A program made the position numbers and the translations under genes. A stretch of DNA of 49,520 nt from IMG/VR virus record IMGVR_UViG_3300045120_000487, positions 1 to 49,520 of that record, one strand, 5' to 3'. This DNA comes from a virus. The notes below the pieces were generated by a model. That model worked only from the letters and a program-made list of their open reading frames with translations, was not told the origin of the DNA and made no database searches. The first letter of the stretch is position 1; each line of letters starts with the position of its first letter. Shown here piece by piece: positions 26,899 to 34,034 of the stretch.

Positions 26899-27779
26899 AC
26901 AGACAGGAGTTCCTGGGCCTGGAGATCTACCAGCAGAAGGTCATTGACCTCAAGACCCTGTTCTCACCCCAATCGGGTGACGGTGCGCTGGTGTCCCAGT
27001 GCATTCGGCCCGATCATCTGGACTACACGCCCTCGATGCACGTCTTCGAGGACCACGTCTACTGCTTCGGGTGCGGTAGCTACTGGTGGCCGGACCAGTT
27101 TCTGGTTGAATTGGGGGACCGGGACCTGGATACCCGACCAGCGCCCAAGCAGGAGCGGTCCAGGTCTCGGTATATCCCCCGGTCCATGGTCGAGACCTAT
27201 AACCGGTGGCTGACCACGGTCTACAAGGACCGTCTGGACTTCTTTTTCGCCAGAGGCCTCCGGCTCGAGGACTCGATCAACCCGAATCTGCTGGGTTACG
27301 ACGGCACGGCGTACACCATACCGGTGTTTGGCCTGGACGGGGAGATCGCAGCCCTCAGATTCAGGCGCGACGACACCTGGCAGGACCCGTTAGTGTCCGA
27401 GACCCACAAATACTGGGGTCTGCCGGGCAAGAACAGCGTCACGCTCTACAGTCCCCGGATTCCAGAGCACATCGATCTTCGGTCAGACGTGATCTTCCTG
27501 TGTGAGGGCGAGCTAGACGCACTGCGTCTGGCTCAGGAGGGCCTGATCGCGTGGAGTCTGACCAATGGCTGCCGGGCGTTTGGGCCAGAGCACGTTGCCA
27601 CGTTCATTGGCCGGAAGGTCAAGGTCGTCTACGACCAGGACACCCCTGGCCGGATGGCGTCCATGAAGATCTGCCAGCTATTGAACTGTGAACGCGTGGT
27701 CTGGCCGGAAGTCCTGGGCAAGGACGTCACCGAGTACCTGCAACGGTGGTCGTTGCAGAGCTTTCTCACCCATCTCTAA
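26895..27779 (+). CDS. DNA primase: CHC2 zinc finger plus TOPRIM
   Basis: This 294-aa DnaG-like primase is compact. The zinc-binding domain has Cys36, His41, Cys57 and Cys60 (CIRPDH then YCFGC). A catalytic core follows, with TOPRIM motifs FLCEGELDALRLA (Glu near 203) and KVVYDQDTPGRM (Asp near 248). There is no fused helicase; the separate DnaB-like helicase lies four genes upstream. The GTG start is coupled to the Rpf gene. It lays RNA primers for lagging-strand synthesis. Confidence 0.9.
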   Translation: MNRQEFLGLEIYQQKVIDLKTLFSPQSGDGALVSQCIRPDHLDYTPSMHVFEDHVYCFGCGSYWWPDQFLVELGDRDLDTRPAPKQERSRSRYIPRSMVETYNRWLTTVYKDRLDFFFARGLRLEDSINPNLLGYDGTAYTIPVFGLDGEIAALRFRRDDTWQDPLVSETHKYWGLPGKNSVTLYSPRIPEHIDLRSDVIFLCEGELDALRLAQEGLIAWSLTNGCRAFGPEHVATFIGRKVKVVYDQDTPGRMASMKICQLLNCERVVWPEVLGKDVTEYLQRWSLQSFLTHL

Positions 27780-27791
27780 AGGAGGCTAGGA

Positions 27792-28175
27792 GTGGCCCGC
27801 ATCAAGGTCCCACCGCACGCCGGGTTCCCGCACAACCTGGGCATTGAAGAGCGCGCATCGCTGCTGCTGTACGGGCAACTGGTCAACGATGACCCGTCAG
27901 CAGCGAGCTACGAGACCGTGGCCATTGCCCGGGGCAAGGCCTATGACACGGTCAAGAATCAGCTGGACTCGGCTCGCAGGAAGATGGGCACCAACACGAC
28001 GTGGGGTGCCTACCTGCTGATGATGGCGCGAGAGAAGGTGCAACTGGAGAAGCTGGACAACGGCACATGGAGTCCGATTACGAAAGGGAAGCCTGGGCAG
28101 CGTACCTCCAGGCCCGTAAAGACTGGCAAGAGCGTGACGCGCCCAGCGTCGGGGCGAGAGCGGGCAGCATCTTGA
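27792..28175 (+). CDS. LuxR-type HTH DNA-binding protein (127 aa)
   Basis: A strong AAAGGAGG lies ahead of the GTG at 27792. Residues about 40-78 resemble the LuxR/sigma-4 helix-turn-helix, including AYDTVKNQLDSARRKMG, the recognition-helix pattern TVK-N-L--ARRKLG. The N-terminus is short and not a receiver domain. The C-terminus is basic and Ser/Pro/Thr-rich. It may regulate phage transcription. The last 109 nt overlap the next gene in another frame, so one of the two ends could be misjudged. Confidence 0.72.
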   Translation: MARIKVPPHAGFPHNLGIEERASLLLYGQLVNDDPSAASYETVAIARGKAYDTVKNQLDSARRKMGTNTTWGAYLLMMAREKVQLEKLDNGTWSPITKGKPGQRTSRPVKTGKSVTRPASGRERAAS

Positions 28176-28336
28176 GGAACCTGATGTACCCGCCCTCCTA
28201 CATTAGAGAGTGCGAGGCAGCGCTCAAGCTGTATCTGGCTCCGTGGCAGCAAGTCGAGCACGGCGACAAGGGCCTGCAAACCCGCAACAACGAGTTGCCT
28301 GTCAGGGACATCGACACCCCGGAGACGCCCGAGTGA
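28067..28336 (+). CDS. Hypothetical protein (89 aa)
   Basis: I chose the ATG at 28067 (MESDYEREAWAAYLQARKDW) because the sequence from there looks like normal helical protein. An upstream in-frame start reads as nonsense. It overlaps the HTH gene by 109 nt, which is unusual here, and its ribosome site is weak. It contains ILRNLMYPPSYIRECEAALK and ends in GTGA coupling to the coiled-coil gene. No family is recognised. Confidence 0.6.
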   Translation: MESDYEREAWAAYLQARKDWQERDAPSVGARAGSILRNLMYPPSYIRECEAALKLYLAPWQQVEHGDKGLQTRNNELPVRDIDTPETPE

Positions 28337-28749
28337 CCAGCACGGTTATCCCCTGGCTAAACAGCCAGATCGCTGACCTGACCCGCGAGCGCGACGAACT
28401 GCACCGGCTGTATGCCGAAGCACTGGCGAGAGGCGATGATGAGCGCCGCGAGGCTGAGGACGAACTCCGTGCCGAAGTCGAGCGGGAGAAAGAGGACAAC
28501 CGCAGATTGCGGATCTCCCTTGCCGACGCGCACGATAAGCTACGGCAATATCTGCGGGACCAGACTCTGGCCGCTGTCAAACTTGAGACTGCTCAGCTAC
28601 AGGCCGAGCGGCTGCGGGCGGCGCTAAAGCAAATAGCGTCGGCCGTGTTCTACGCCAAGCAGACTCCGGTCGAAGCGAAGAACCTTCAAGACATGGCCCG
28701 CGAAGCTCTTGCTGATCCCGTGCCGGCTCACCACCATGCCGCAAGTTAG
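28333..28749 (+). CDS. Coiled-coil protein (138 aa)
   Basis: The GTG overlaps the preceding TGA (GTGA). Residues about 8-110 are a long charged coiled coil (DLTRERDELHRLYAEALARG, EVEREKEDNRRLRISLADAH). A short non-coiled tail ends in HHHAAS. It overlaps the Cas4-like gene by 14 bp. Such proteins often serve as dimerising scaffolds or partners of nucleases, but I recognise no family. Confidence 0.75.
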   Translation: MTSTVIPWLNSQIADLTRERDELHRLYAEALARGDDERREAEDELRAEVEREKEDNRRLRISLADAHDKLRQYLRDQTLAAVKLETAQLQAERLRAALKQIASAVFYAKQTPVEAKNLQDMAREALADPVPAHHHAAS

Positions 28750-29662
28750 CTTCATCTGTCCAGACGAGATGATGTGGACCGTCGAGGACGACGGCATGGT
28801 GACCAACCATGTCCCGGTCAAAGACTGCCTGGATTGCTCTGTCAAGCGACCCGACCGGTCCTGTAATTGGGACTTTGCAGATCTCACTCTGCGTCTGGAT
28901 CGGGACGTCGCCTACGCATCCTTCAATCCATCAAAGATGCTTGGCTGTCCTAGAGAGCACTGGTATCGCATCAACACCGACTATCCGGTTGATCCAGCTA
29001 GTCGGCACGCCATGGTTCGGGGGACGAGAACGCACGCTGCTCTAGAAGTAGCGCACTCGGACATATTGGCTGAGGTCACGGTCGTCCGGAACCTGAAGAT
29101 CTCCTGGAAGCAGAAGGTCTTAGAGATCCCGATCCTGTGCCGCCCGGACAAGGTGTACCCGCAGCATGGCCTGATCCACGACGACAAGACAAAGGCTTAC
29201 CTGCCGCAGAAGGACGGCCAGCCTGTGCTGCCTGACATCAACGCGGAGTACACCTTCCAGCTTTCCGTAGGAGCCTGGTGCTGGGCGAACCCGGCCTACG
29301 CTGTCTTTCCAACAGGCGTGAACACAACCCCTGATCGCATCCTCATTGACCGTGGCCAGATCATCTACCGAGACTCGACCAAGCAGGTAAAGCAGCCGTA
29401 CCCGATCTTTGACTTTGACTGGCTGGAGAAAGAGATGCGGCGCAGGATCCAGCCGTACATGGCGCTGTACGACGACAATGCCCAGGCCCCGCCCCTGGAG
29501 GGCAAGGAGACGTGGCGCTGTCGGACATGCTCGTTCCACAAGAGCAACTACGGGACGTGCGACAGCCACATCGGGGAAGACGTCAGGCCTGAGCCGCTGG
29601 TGGTCAAGCCGACTCGCATCGCGGGGCGTGGCACTGTCTCCAGGGTTAGAGTGATCAAATGA
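28736..29662 (+). CDS. Cas4-like Fe-S PD-(D/E)XK nuclease (309 aa)
   Basis: The RecB/Cas4 motifs are in order: a Cys in GCPREHWYR near residue 70, the motif I His in RGTRTHAALE near 100, and the metal-binding pair in CRPDKV and IHDDKTKAY near 139-152. Next come the Gln-helix EYTFQLSVGAW near 173 and a C-terminal cluster CRTCSFHKSNYGTC near 261-275. Four cysteines (one early, three late) fit a 4Fe-4S cluster. The usual E-x-K is D-D-K. No CRISPR array or other Cas protein is present, so a role in phage recombination or DNA-end processing is more likely than spacer acquisition. Confidence 0.83.
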   Translation: MPQVSFICPDEMMWTVEDDGMVTNHVPVKDCLDCSVKRPDRSCNWDFADLTLRLDRDVAYASFNPSKMLGCPREHWYRINTDYPVDPASRHAMVRGTRTHAALEVAHSDILAEVTVVRNLKISWKQKVLEIPILCRPDKVYPQHGLIHDDKTKAYLPQKDGQPVLPDINAEYTFQLSVGAWCWANPAYAVFPTGVNTTPDRILIDRGQIIYRDSTKQVKQPYPIFDFDWLEKEMRRRIQPYMALYDDNAQAPPLEGKETWRCRTCSFHKSNYGTCDSHIGEDVRPEPLVVKPTRIAGRGTVSRVRVIK

Positions 29663-29913
29663 CGTTCCAAGATCCCAACTGGTCCCAGGTCTCGAGCGAC
29701 CGGGCCAGCCTGCAACCTGCTGACTGGAAAGACCGAGCCCCGCCCCTGACCGTGAACCGTGACCGGCGCATGGACTGGAAGCCTGACCTGGTGCTGGACG
29801 CGACCGAATGGATCCAGCGGGCGATGATGGGTGACGAGGGTGCGATCAAGGAGGTGGTGCTCGTAGTAGCCCCGCTGCTGCTCGCGGAAGTCCAGAGGCT
29901 CCGCAATGCCTGA
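29659..29913 (+). CDS. Hypothetical early protein (84 aa)
   Basis: It starts in an ATGA overlap with the nuclease gene and overlaps the next start by 8 bp. It is hydrophilic, Trp/Asp-rich at the N-terminus (MTFQDPNWSQVSSD) and ends in an amphipathic helix AIKEVVLVVAPLLLAEVQRL. That helix could pack against a partner; it is not long enough to be a clear membrane span. No family is recognised. Confidence 0.7.
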   Translation: MTFQDPNWSQVSSDRASLQPADWKDRAPPLTVNRDRRMDWKPDLVLDATEWIQRAMMGDEGAIKEVVLVVAPLLLAEVQRLRNA

Positions 29914-30115
29914 GTACGTCAAGTTCCGCCGCAAGGGCTACGCCGAGATGACCCCGTGGACTCCCGGCTTCGACATGGCCGGCGTGTCGGTGAGCGATAC
30001 CGAAGCCAAGGCCGGGTCCCCACATGACGGTGACATGATCGCCCGCAACCCGGATAACCACGACGACAAGTGGCTGGTGGCACGTCAGTACTTCCTGGAC
30101 AACTTCGAGCCATGA
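29906..30115 (+). CDS. Conserved small phage protein (69 aa)
   Basis: The sequence MPEYVKFRRKGYAEMTPW, then VSVSD and GDMIARNPDNHDDKWLVA, with the ending DNFEP, follows a pattern I recall in short uncharacterised proteins of many unrelated tailed phages. It is soluble and lacks cysteines. It ends in an ATGA junction. Its recurrence in phage early regions suggests a host-interaction or nucleotide-metabolism role, which is unknown. Confidence 0.78.
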   Translation: MPEYVKFRRKGYAEMTPWTPGFDMAGVSVSDTEAKAGSPHDGDMIARNPDNHDDKWLVARQYFLDNFEP

Positions 30116-30435
30116 CCTCAGATCCAGCAGATGTCGAGTTCCTGCTCGAGCTAGTGCGCCGGCTCAAAGACATCTTAAAGAGCCATCTCGATCGTGACGT
30201 GTCTGTGTCGGAAATCGTTTCCGGTTCAGAGCCTGTCTGGCTATGCGCTCGAGAACTAGAGGATCTCCGGGAGCAAGTCCGGGAGGGCGTGATTGCTCAG
30301 GAGTCCAGCTATGACCTGGCCAGGGAGAACGCGACGCTCGAGTACCGACTGAACGTGGTGACCGGTACAGTGGACGTTCCCGAAGAAGAACAGCTCGAGA
30401 TCATCAAACGTTGGATCGCTGACGGCGGAGCCTAG
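30112..30435 (+). CDS. Hypothetical helical protein (107 aa)
   Basis: The ATG at 30112 is coupled to the previous stop (ATGA). An upstream in-frame ATG at 30070 lies inside the preceding gene and is unlikely. The protein is acidic and helical, with heptad-like stretches (ADVEFLLELVRRLKDILKSH and RENATLEYRLNVV) that suggest a dimer. No motif for function is visible. Confidence 0.72.
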   Translation: MTSDPADVEFLLELVRRLKDILKSHLDRDVSVSEIVSGSEPVWLCARELEDLREQVREGVIAQESSYDLARENATLEYRLNVVTGTVDVPEEEQLEIIKRWIADGGA

Positions 30436-30441
30436 CCCGGA

Positions 30442-31473
30442 GTGAGCACCTGGCTGGGGATCTTCTTCGCCAGCTGCTTCGGCATCGCTGTGATGCTGGG
30501 CATGATCGCCCGGGGGGTTGTCTCGCCGGTCCCGGCTCCCCTGCCGCCTGTGTCTGTCGTGATCACGGCCACGCCGGTGCCCCTGGTACTGGAGATCACG
30601 ATCACGAAAGGAGACGGGGAGGGGGAGGCAGTAGTCGCTATCGGGGAAGTCAGCGCTACGCCCATCCCGGGGGACACGCCAGAACCGACTCCGGTGCCAG
30701 TCGTCATCGCTATTAGCGGGAGCGAAAAGAGCGATCTGGAGATCGAGATTCAGGAACCTGCTGAGCAAGCAGTCCCGGAAGATACCCCTGTGCCAGCGCC
30801 GGTCGTGCGTGTAACCGTTGTGATACCGGCGACTCTTCGTCCAAGTCCGCCAACGAGTACGCCAACGCCCGCCACTGTGGCGGACGAGGACTTGCCGGTA
30901 CTGCCCACGTCCGGTGAAGCGCCTACTGCCACCCCATCTGTGCGAGGGTCAGATGAAGAGCCTGCTGCATCAGCTACTCCTGGACCAGAGCATGGAGACC
31001 CGGGACCGGTACCGACTGACGTCCCTGGCCCTGCAACACCAACCCGTGTACCTGAGTCCCCACCGGCACCAGGTGCTGTCCCTGCCCCTGCGACTCAGAC
31101 TCCTGTACAGCCGGGGCCTGTTGCTCCTGTACCTTCGGCTACTTCAGGCCAGGTACCGGTGCCTCCGACTAGTACACCTGAACGTGTTCCACCCACCCTG
31201 GTTGTTGTGAGTACTGCCACGCCGGTCCCGGCCACGGCCACTCCCATCCCCGGCGAGGGCGTGACTCCAGTACCAAACACCCCGGTACCGACCACCCTTC
31301 CAACCCCTCGGCCTCCCACAGACACCCCGGTACCCCCGCCAATCACAGGCCGACCTCCGCCGCTGCCGACACTGCCCCCGGTGCGCGACATCGCACGGAC
31401 GGCGATAGCTACCAAGTTTCCGCTGCCGACACTCAAGCCCATCTTCCCCAATCGGACGCCGGGTCCCGGGTGA
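30442..31473 (+). CDS. Membrane-anchored Thr/Pro/Val-rich surface protein (343 aa)
   Basis: A GTG start opens a protein with one N-terminal membrane helix (WLGIFFASCFGIAVMLGMIA, residues about 4-23) and then about 315 residues dominated by Pro, Thr, Val and Ala in units such as ATPVPATATPIPGEG and TPVPTTLPTPRPP. There are no cysteines after the anchor. Such extended sequence can cross a thick cell wall. Similar TPTP linkers are common in Chloroflexota and also in actinobacterial wall proteins. It directly precedes a holin-like gene, so a lysis or wall-spanning role is possible. The frame is certain, the function is not. Confidence 0.75.
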   Translation: MSTWLGIFFASCFGIAVMLGMIARGVVSPVPAPLPPVSVVITATPVPLVLEITITKGDGEGEAVVAIGEVSATPIPGDTPEPTPVPVVIAISGSEKSDLEIEIQEPAEQAVPEDTPVPAPVVRVTVVIPATLRPSPPTSTPTPATVADEDLPVLPTSGEAPTATPSVRGSDEEPAASATPGPEHGDPGPVPTDVPGPATPTRVPESPPAPGAVPAPATQTPVQPGPVAPVPSATSGQVPVPPTSTPERVPPTLVVVSTATPVPATATPIPGEGVTPVPNTPVPTTLPTPRPPTDTPVPPPITGRPPPLPTLPPVRDIARTAIATKFPLPTLKPIFPNRTPGPG

Positions 31474-31476
31474 CGA

Positions 31477-31704
31477 GTGGAGACGTACGCAGTTGACGGT
31501 ACGTCTCTGGCAGCAGTGGGCGGGATCCTCGGGGCCCTGACCGGGCTGATCACCTGGCTGCTTCGAATGCTCTTGCGCTCAAAGGACCAGCAGATCAAGA
31601 AGGCTCAGGACGAGACCGAGCACATGGAGCACGACCGGGACTACTGGCGGGACAGGACCCTGCGCCTCATGAGCGATTCTTCCAGAGACTCTTCGCGGCT
31701 CTGA
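31477..31704 (+). CDS. Single-span holin-like or spanin-like membrane protein (75 aa)
   Basis: The GTG at 31477 lies 3 bp after the surface-protein stop. Residues about 11-32 form one membrane helix (AAVGGILGALTGLITWLL), followed by a basic-to-acidic coiled coil (KDQQIKKAQDETEHMEHDRD). This topology is shared by small class III holins and by inner-membrane spanin-like proteins. Its 3' end overlaps a convergent minus-strand gene by 38 bp. Together with the upstream surface protein it could form an envelope module. Confidence 0.7.
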   Translation: METYAVDGTSLAAVGGILGALTGLITWLLRMLLRSKDQQIKKAQDETEHMEHDRDYWRDRTLRLMSDSSRDSSRL

Positions 31705-31873
31705 CGAGTTCCTTGTGGCACTCGAGACAGGGCTGGGTGCCGTAGTGCCCGAACTCGTAGACCGGCAAGAGCAGGGAGCACATATCGCATCTCTTGACGG
31801 CGTGTAGCTCGACCTGTCGCTCATAGACCCGATCGCGTTCCGTGAAGCTCAGGGGCAAGGGCTGGTACTCCAT
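31667..31873 (-). CDS. Minus-strand zinc-finger micro-protein (68 aa)
   Basis: This is one of two leftward genes embedded in the rightward block. It contains KRCDMCSLLLPVYEFG and TQPCLECHKEL, a CxxC-x13-CxxC zinc-finger pattern seen in small phage proteins and in HNH-associated modules, though no HNH residues follow. It starts with ATG 7 bp after the upstream 65-aa gene. Opposite orientation suggests separate control. No conflicting plus-strand gene covers most of it. Confidence 0.6.
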   Translation of the reverse strand: MEYQPLPLSFTERDRVYERQVELHAVKRCDMCSLLLPVYEFGHYGTQPCLECHKELVRAAKSLWKNRS

Positions 31874-31880
31874 GGGCTAC

Positions 31881-32078
31881 TCACCGGTCATGATGCTCCC
31901 TGAGTAGGGCCAGGATCCGGTTCGACATGGCCACGTAGGCTATCAGGCTCTGCATCCCGGCCTGGGTGTTCAGGATCTCGTCCATGATCTGGGAGTCGAG
32001 CTTGGTCATGGATCCGGGCTTCCGTCCTGCGCCTGGTCTCTTCCCGCCCCTGTTTGATTTCCCCGGTTTATCAATCAC
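31881..32078 (-). CDS. Minus-strand basic protein with RPGAGRKPG motif (65 aa)
   Basis: The N-terminus GGKRPGAGRKPGS is a motif common at the start of small phage DNA-binding and terminase-like proteins. A helical segment with AGMQSLIAYVAMSNRILALL follows. The GTG start has no obvious ribosome site, and the true start may differ. An inverted repeat, CAATCA at 32072-32077 and TGATTG at 32085-32090, covers the start and could be an operator. It may be a small regulator of this leftward pair. Confidence 0.55.
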   Translation of the reverse strand: MIDKPGKSNRGGKRPGAGRKPGSMTKLDSQIMDEILNTQAGMQSLIAYVAMSNRILALLREHHDR

Positions 32079-32312
32079 AGGAACTGATTGTATTCAGACG
32101 CGGGGACAGGTAACCCCTCCAGACCCCTATCCGGTTTTTAGCTAGACAGCGTAGGCATCCCACCCACCCCCCATTATTCACGCAATACACCCCCCATATA
32201 CCCCACCCCATACCCCTGTCACATAGACCCTGCCTGGCACTCGGTCTCCGGCTACACTCGAGGGCTGCTACGGGTACGGGGGCTTTGACTGGCTGGCTCA
32301 CGGCTTAGTGCT
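32079..32312. promoter_or_regulatory. Intergenic control region before the cassette block
   Basis: No gene is seen here. It separates the leftward pair from the first rightward cassette. A TACACT hexamer preceded by GGC (about 32248-32256) could be an extended -10 element, and the same hexamer recurs before the AAA+ ATPase gene (about 35334). The stretch 32157-32217 is strikingly C/A-rich on this strand. Promoter placement is tentative. Confidence 0.4.
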
Positions 32313-32362
32313 CGGGCTGTACCGAGGACGGAGATCTACCGGCTCCGCCGGGGTGGGGCGTT
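32313..32362 (+). ncRNA. Structured leader element, copy A
   Basis: This is copy A of a three-copy leader with the core CGGGC(T/G)GT-N7-ACGGAGA-NN-TAC. A stem-loop with a constant TCC loop follows: CCGGC (32339-32343) pairs with GCCGG (32347-32351). CGGAG (32329-32333) can instead pair with CTCCG (32343-32347), which would exclude the first stem. The start codon of the 160-aa gene follows directly. The arms differ between copies but stay paired, which supports an RNA structure. Confidence 0.72.
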
Positions 32363-32845
32363 ATGGTCTTCATTCCTTTCACGAAGCTTGCCGACGAGCC
32401 GCAGGTTTCCATCACCATCGTTGAGGACGGCATCGAGCGCACCGTTCTTGGATTCACGTATCGCTGTGACGGCATCACTGCTCACGGCATGCCCTGTCGT
32501 CTGGTCTGGGATCGGGCGTGGCTGGCCAAGGAGTGCGTTGCTCATGGCCACAAGTCGTCATGGACCACTCAGCAGTACGGCAAGGACGGTGCTGTGTATC
32601 AGCGCACAGCTCTTCGCCGCTGGGGTTCTGATACCCCTGTAGCCCCTGCTGCTCCGGTGGCTGTGGCAGCGCAGGCAACTGCCGTCTCACTGCCCATTGA
32701 TCCTGAAGCCCAGCTTCGGGCACTGGCTGCGGCCATGGGGTTCCGGGTCTCCCGGATCCCCAAGGCCAAAGCCCCTGCGTCAAAGCCCTCTGAGCCTGCG
32801 GGCTTAGAGGACATTGACGAGCTTTTCACAGGGTCTCCGTTCTGA
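32363..32845 (+). CDS. Cassette A protein with CxnC motif (160 aa)
   Basis: The ATG comes right after leader copy A. The N-terminal 80 residues form a compact domain with FTYRCDGITAHGMPCRLVW and ECVAHGHKSSW, whose Cys/His residues could bind zinc. An Ala/Val/Pro linker and a helical C-terminus ending DELFTGSPF follow. A UUCG-loop hairpin comes 5 bp after the stop, so it looks like a one-gene transcription unit. No family is recognised. Confidence 0.72.
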   Translation: MVFIPFTKLADEPQVSITIVEDGIERTVLGFTYRCDGITAHGMPCRLVWDRAWLAKECVAHGHKSSWTTQQYGKDGAVYQRTALRRWGSDTPVAPAAPVAVAAQATAVSLPIDPEAQLRALAAAMGFRVSRIPKAKAPASKPSEPAGLEDIDELFTGSPF

Positions 32846-32850
32846 CCTTC

Positions 32851-32868
32851 AGGGGCCTTCGGGCCCCT
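32851..32868 (+). terminator. UUCG-loop hairpin after cassette A
   Basis: AGGGGCC (32851-32857) and GGCCCCT (32862-32868) form a perfect stem closed by a TTCG tetraloop just after the stop codon at 32845. Only TTC follows, not a T-run, so it may be a weak terminator or a 3' stabilising structure. A similar hairpin follows cassette B. Confidence 0.6.
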
Positions 32869-33159
32869 TCAGGCCAGTTAAGCATTGAGGCATTGAGGCA
32901 GGGTTTCATTGAACCCTTGATCACAGAAGAGCCTGAGTGAGCTTGCGAACGGCTACAGGTACCTTGTTCTCAGGCTTACAGGCTCTCTGAGCCAGCACAC
33001 GACCACATCAATCTCACCCTCACTCATTCTCCTCTTCTATACACACAACACCACGCCCCCGCGATGCCCTACTAAGCGGGCCGTTACACGGACTTTTACG
33101 TGGTCATTAGCGACTCGGTTTCATAGTCAACGAGGGGTTCGTGGCCTCCGGCGAGCGTG
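32869..33159. other. Non-coding, hairpin-rich spacer before cassette B
   Basis: No convincing gene is seen on either strand in this spacer. It carries a tandem GCATTGAGGCATTGAGGC (about 32882-32899) and an 8-bp inverted repeat, AGCCTGAG (32930-32937) with CTCAGGCT (32969-32976). A short stem, GGCTC-TCT-GAGCC, lies at 32981-32993. A TATACA hexamer at 33038-33043 is a possible -10 element without a good -35. The density of inverted repeats suggests a long structured leader or a small RNA. Confidence 0.45.
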
Positions 33160-33208
33160 CGGGCTGTTTACCCAACGGAGAGCTACCGCCTCCGGCGGGT
33201 TGGGCGTC
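33160..33208 (+). ncRNA. Structured leader element, copy B
   Basis: The core CGGGCTGT-N7-ACGGAGA-GC-TAC spans 33160-33186. CCGCC (33186-33190) pairs with GGCGG (33194-33198) around a TCC loop. The alternative pair is CGGAG (33176-33180) with CTCCG (33190-33194). In this copy CCCAAC (33171-33176) can also pair with GTTGGG (33199-33204), extending the first fold. The ATG of the 69-aa gene follows at 33209. Confidence 0.72.
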
Positions 33209-33418
33209 ATGCTTGATATCGCTCACGAGCACCCACGTACCGTCTCCGACACCTATGACCACGAGGGCGACTGTGGCTGCACTTGCTGCCTCAGTGGCTG
33301 TGACCATGACTTCCAGTTCATCTTCGAGCCTTGCTTTGAAGACCATGACTACGACGTCACGCCCCAGCCTTGCCCTTGTGGCCTCATTCACCCAGACCTT
33401 GAGGACCTCCCCTTCTAG
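33209..33418 (+). CDS. Cysteine-rich acidic micro-protein (69 aa)
   Basis: I chose the ATG directly after leader copy B. A TTG 9 nt upstream is in frame but lies inside the hairpin. The protein has eight cysteines in GDCGCTCCLSGCDHDF, FEPCF and QPCPCGLIH, many Asp/Glu and His residues, and no membrane segment. It looks like a metal-binding (zinc) micro-domain. No family is recognised. Confidence 0.68.
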   Translation: MLDIAHEHPRTVSDTYDHEGDCGCTCCLSGCDHDFQFIFEPCFEDHDYDVTPQPCPCGLIHPDLEDLPF

Positions 33419-33440
33419 GGGACGGTCCTTCTCGGCGGTT

Positions 33441-33458
33441 AAGGCCAGGGAGGGCCTT
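33441..33458 (+). promoter_or_regulatory. Shine-Dalgarno displayed in a hairpin loop
   Basis: AAGGCC (33441-33446) and GGCCTT (33453-33458) form a perfect stem whose 6-nt loop is AGGGAG, the ribosome site for the ATG at 33462. The same design occurs before the gene at 34083. Confidence 0.55.
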
Positions 33459-33461
33459 GCC

Positions 33462-33686
33462 ATGCTCACAGCACTTGTCTGCTACCTCGGCAGCCTGATC
33501 ACGCTGTTCATCGATACCTCGGTTCACCTCGTCATCCACGCCGCGCAGTGGCTCACCATCCGCCGCGTCTTCAAGTACGGCATCTGCACCTTCTGCGGCT
33601 ACGAGGCGCAGTGCAAGCTCGAAGACCTCATCCTCGACGCCAAGCTCGACTTCGACTTCGACGTCACCCACAGGTACCCCTTCTGA
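33462..33686 (+). CDS. Small protein with hydrophobic N-terminus and CxxC motif (74 aa)
   Basis: Translation probably starts at the ATG 3 nt after the ribosome-site hairpin. Residues 3-30 are hydrophobic (LTALVCYLGSLITLFI), a possible membrane or amphipathic helix. Residues about 46-56 hold GICTFCGYEAQC, a zinc-finger half. The C-terminus is acidic, with repeated Leu/Asp/Phe (KLDFDFDVTHRYPF). The combination suggests a small membrane-linked zinc protein of unknown function. Confidence 0.68.
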   Translation: MLTALVCYLGSLITLFIDTSVHLVIHAAQWLTIRRVFKYGICTFCGYEAQCKLEDLILDAKLDFDFDVTHRYPF

Positions 33687-33689
33687 CCC

Positions 33690-34034
33690 ATGGACTTCAC
33701 CGACCTCTCCAACTCAGACCTGTTGCTGGCACTCATCAGTGCCAACCACAGCGCCATTCGCGGCGACCTCATGCTCAACGCCATCGAGGACGCCATGGAC
33801 CACGCTGACGGCCTCGCTGTCGCGCCGCCCTGGACACCACCAACCGAGTGCCCTGCCTGCCACAAGCCGTGGCACCTCGCCACGCCCACGGGCTTCACCA
33901 ACGGCCCCCAGTTCTCGGGCATGAGCCTCAGGGAACTCCAGGAACAGCACAGCAACTACCGCCACTCAGGCTTTGACGAGTACGCAGCCAGAATCGAGCA
34001 CGAGTGCTTCACACGCGGCCTCACCCTGCCCTAG
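33690..34034 (+). CDS. Cassette B protein with CxxC motif (114 aa)
   Basis: It lies 3 bp after the preceding gene and before a UUCG hairpin, so it ends the cassette B unit. The N-terminal helix is acidic (MDFTDLSNSDLLLALISANH). The middle has TECPACHKPWHL, a CxxC with nearby His, and the C-terminus has a charged helix with HECFTRG. A zinc-stabilised helical protein is likely. No family is recognised. Confidence 0.7.
   Translation: MDFTDLSNSDLLLALISANHSAIRGDLMLNAIEDAMDHADGLAVAPPWTPPTECPACHKPWHLATPTGFTNGPQFSGMSLRELQEQHSNYRHSGFDEYAARIEHECFTRGLTLP

Noticed and set aside
33038-33043. TATACA as a promoter for cassette B
   Set aside because: The hexamer is good, but no -35-like sequence lies 16-18 nt upstream and it is over 100 nt from the leader core, so I mention it without calling a promoter.
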